6,241 nt of DNA from CAIUVD01 sp044338255 (GTDB lineage: Bacteria; Planctomycetota; UBA11346), in NCBI GenBank assembly GCA_044338255.1, contig JBIILZ010000166.1, positions 1-6,241 on the forward strand. The letters are read 5' to 3'. Below the pieces are notes generated by a model. That model saw nothing but the letters and a program-made list of their open reading frames with translations, had not been told where the DNA came from and made no database searches. Both the position numbers and the translations under genes were made by a program. Shown here piece after piece: positions 5,821 to 6,241 of this stretch. How positions within the stretch are numbered: position 1 is the stretch's first letter; every line of letters begins with the position of its first letter.

Positions 5821-6168
5821 TCATCCACTACACCGGTGCATCAGGTTGTTCAGCATGCGTCCGATTTGATTGGTGTGGCTGACGATCTCAGTGACTTGTT
5901 GAGCACTGAAGATCCCGGCATCGCCGGCGATGAGGGTGAGCGCCTGGGTCTCGGCATTGGAGCCGTCGGCGATTTTGAGGAACCGTACGAAATCACGATC
6001 GCTGCCACGTTCGGCACCTTCGGCGATATTGGCGGCAACGCTAATGCTAGCACGGCGGATCTGTGAGATGAGGTCTCCCTCACCGCGCACCCCGCGTGTA
6101 GCGGAAGTAACTTCCTGTACGAGTTTCCGAGCATGATTCCAGACGAGGAGATTCGAGTAACGCGGCAT
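5821..6168 (-). CDS. Four-helix-bundle protein (S23 / 23S rRNA intervening-sequence protein family)
   Basis: This encodes a 115-residue protein matching the family length. The N-terminus has the family-like pattern YSNLLVWNHARKLVQEV (4-20). The hallmark block follows: LISQIRRASISVAANIAEGA (33-52), then RDFVRFLKIADGSNAETQ (58-75), and a final helix ending NLMHRCSG. The fold is a small helical bundle that forms oligomers in related proteins. Relatives were first noted as ORFs inside 23S rRNA intervening sequences and are homologous to Avd, the accessory protein of diversity-generating retroelements; most free-standing members have no known function. Here no rRNA or reverse transcriptase is nearby. 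The ATG at 6168 has AGGA 8 nt upstream on the minus strand as a plausible Shine-Dalgarno sequence. The gene runs toward the heptamer arrays and is co-oriented with the phosphatase and protease. Confidence 0.92.
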   Translation of the reverse strand: MPRYSNLLVWNHARKLVQEVTSATRGVRGEGDLISQIRRASISVAANIAEGAERGSDRDFVRFLKIADGSNAETQALTLIAGDAGIFSAQQVTEIVSHTNQIGRMLNNLMHRCSG

Positions 6169-6241
6169 AGGAGGTGTCCTTTCGCCGCGCCACAGCCTGA
6201 CCGCGCGCAGGGGTCAAGGCCGCGCAGCGCCGTGCCCCCGG
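6169..6241. other. Upstream region of the four-helix-bundle gene, with partial GC-rich repeat at the window edge
   Basis: This should hold the 5' leader and promoter of the four-helix-bundle gene, but I see no clear -35/-10 pair. It contains AGGA-CACC-TCCT (a 4-bp dyad on the minus strand just before the start) and TGACC/GGTCA (6198-6202, 6212-6216). The final bases 6217-6241 share AGGCC, GCGC and GCCGTGC in the same order as the 35-bp repeats at 84-118 and 155-189, suggesting a diverged copy cut by the window end. Confidence 0.35.

Noticed and set aside
5465..5869. Repeat-encoded protein frames on both strands across the heptamer arrays (134 residues on plus; 112 residues on minus, 5490-5828)
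   Set aside because: Neither heptamer can produce a stop codon in any of six frames, so open frames arise automatically. No ribosome binding site or non-repeat domain supports translation.
5821..6168. Diversity-generating retroelement (Avd with template/variable repeats)
   Set aside because: The protein is in the same superfamily as Avd, but there is no reverse transcriptase and no template/variable repeat pair with A-only mismatches in the window. The sequence best fits the general S23/IVP-type family.
5821..6168. Intervening sequence inside a 23S rRNA gene
   Set aside because: No rRNA sequence flanks the gene; its neighbours are repeats and protein-coding genes.

Overview
This is a GC-rich bacterial window. 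It holds two complete long genes, one complete short gene, a small toxin-antitoxin remnant and a conspicuous tract of heptanucleotide tandem repeats. The taxon cannot be fixed from the sequence. A large secreted S41 protease with a beta-sandwich-like C-terminal extension, a GAF-SpoIIE phosphatase, a four-helix-bundle (S23/IVP-type) gene and heptamer arrays together suggest an environmental bacterium of the Myxococcota/Deltaproteobacteria or Planctomycetota/PVC kind. This is inference from family distribution as I recall it.

Layout. Positions 1-368 are non-coding: a perfect 24-bp-arm hairpin with T-rich flanks (7-58, likely a bidirectional terminator) and two identical 35-bp GC-rich repeats 71 bp apart. 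Positions 369-820 (+) carry a Phd/YefM-type antitoxin overlapping by 4 bp a PIN-domain (VapC-type) toxin that stops after about half of its usual length. Only 3 bp further on is the 3' end of a convergent gene. Positions 824-3661 (-) encode a 945-residue S41 (C-terminal-processing) protease with signal peptide, PDZ, Ser/Lys catalytic dyad and a long C-terminal region. Positions 3720-5375 (-) encode a GAF-containing PP2C/SpoIIE phosphatase, 58 bp upstream of and co-oriented with the protease. Positions 5487-5773 hold two different heptamer arrays lying head to tail: about 28 degenerate units of consensus NGRCCAG, then 12 perfect units of TCGAAGC. A 9-bp inverted repeat follows, then (5821-6168, -) a complete four-helix-bundle protein gene.

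How it may work together. The three intact minus-strand genes (four-helix-bundle protein, phosphatase, protease) point the same way. If transcription runs through, the arrays lie in the 3' UTR of the first and the 5' leader of the second. The phosphatase is a cytoplasmic signalling output and the protease is exported, so any functional link between them rests only on co-orientation and short spacing. The strongest candidate for something undescribed is the pair of sequence-unrelated arrays sharing an exact 7-bp period beside an S23/IVP-family gene. No reverse transcriptase, transposase, rRNA or Cas gene is present.
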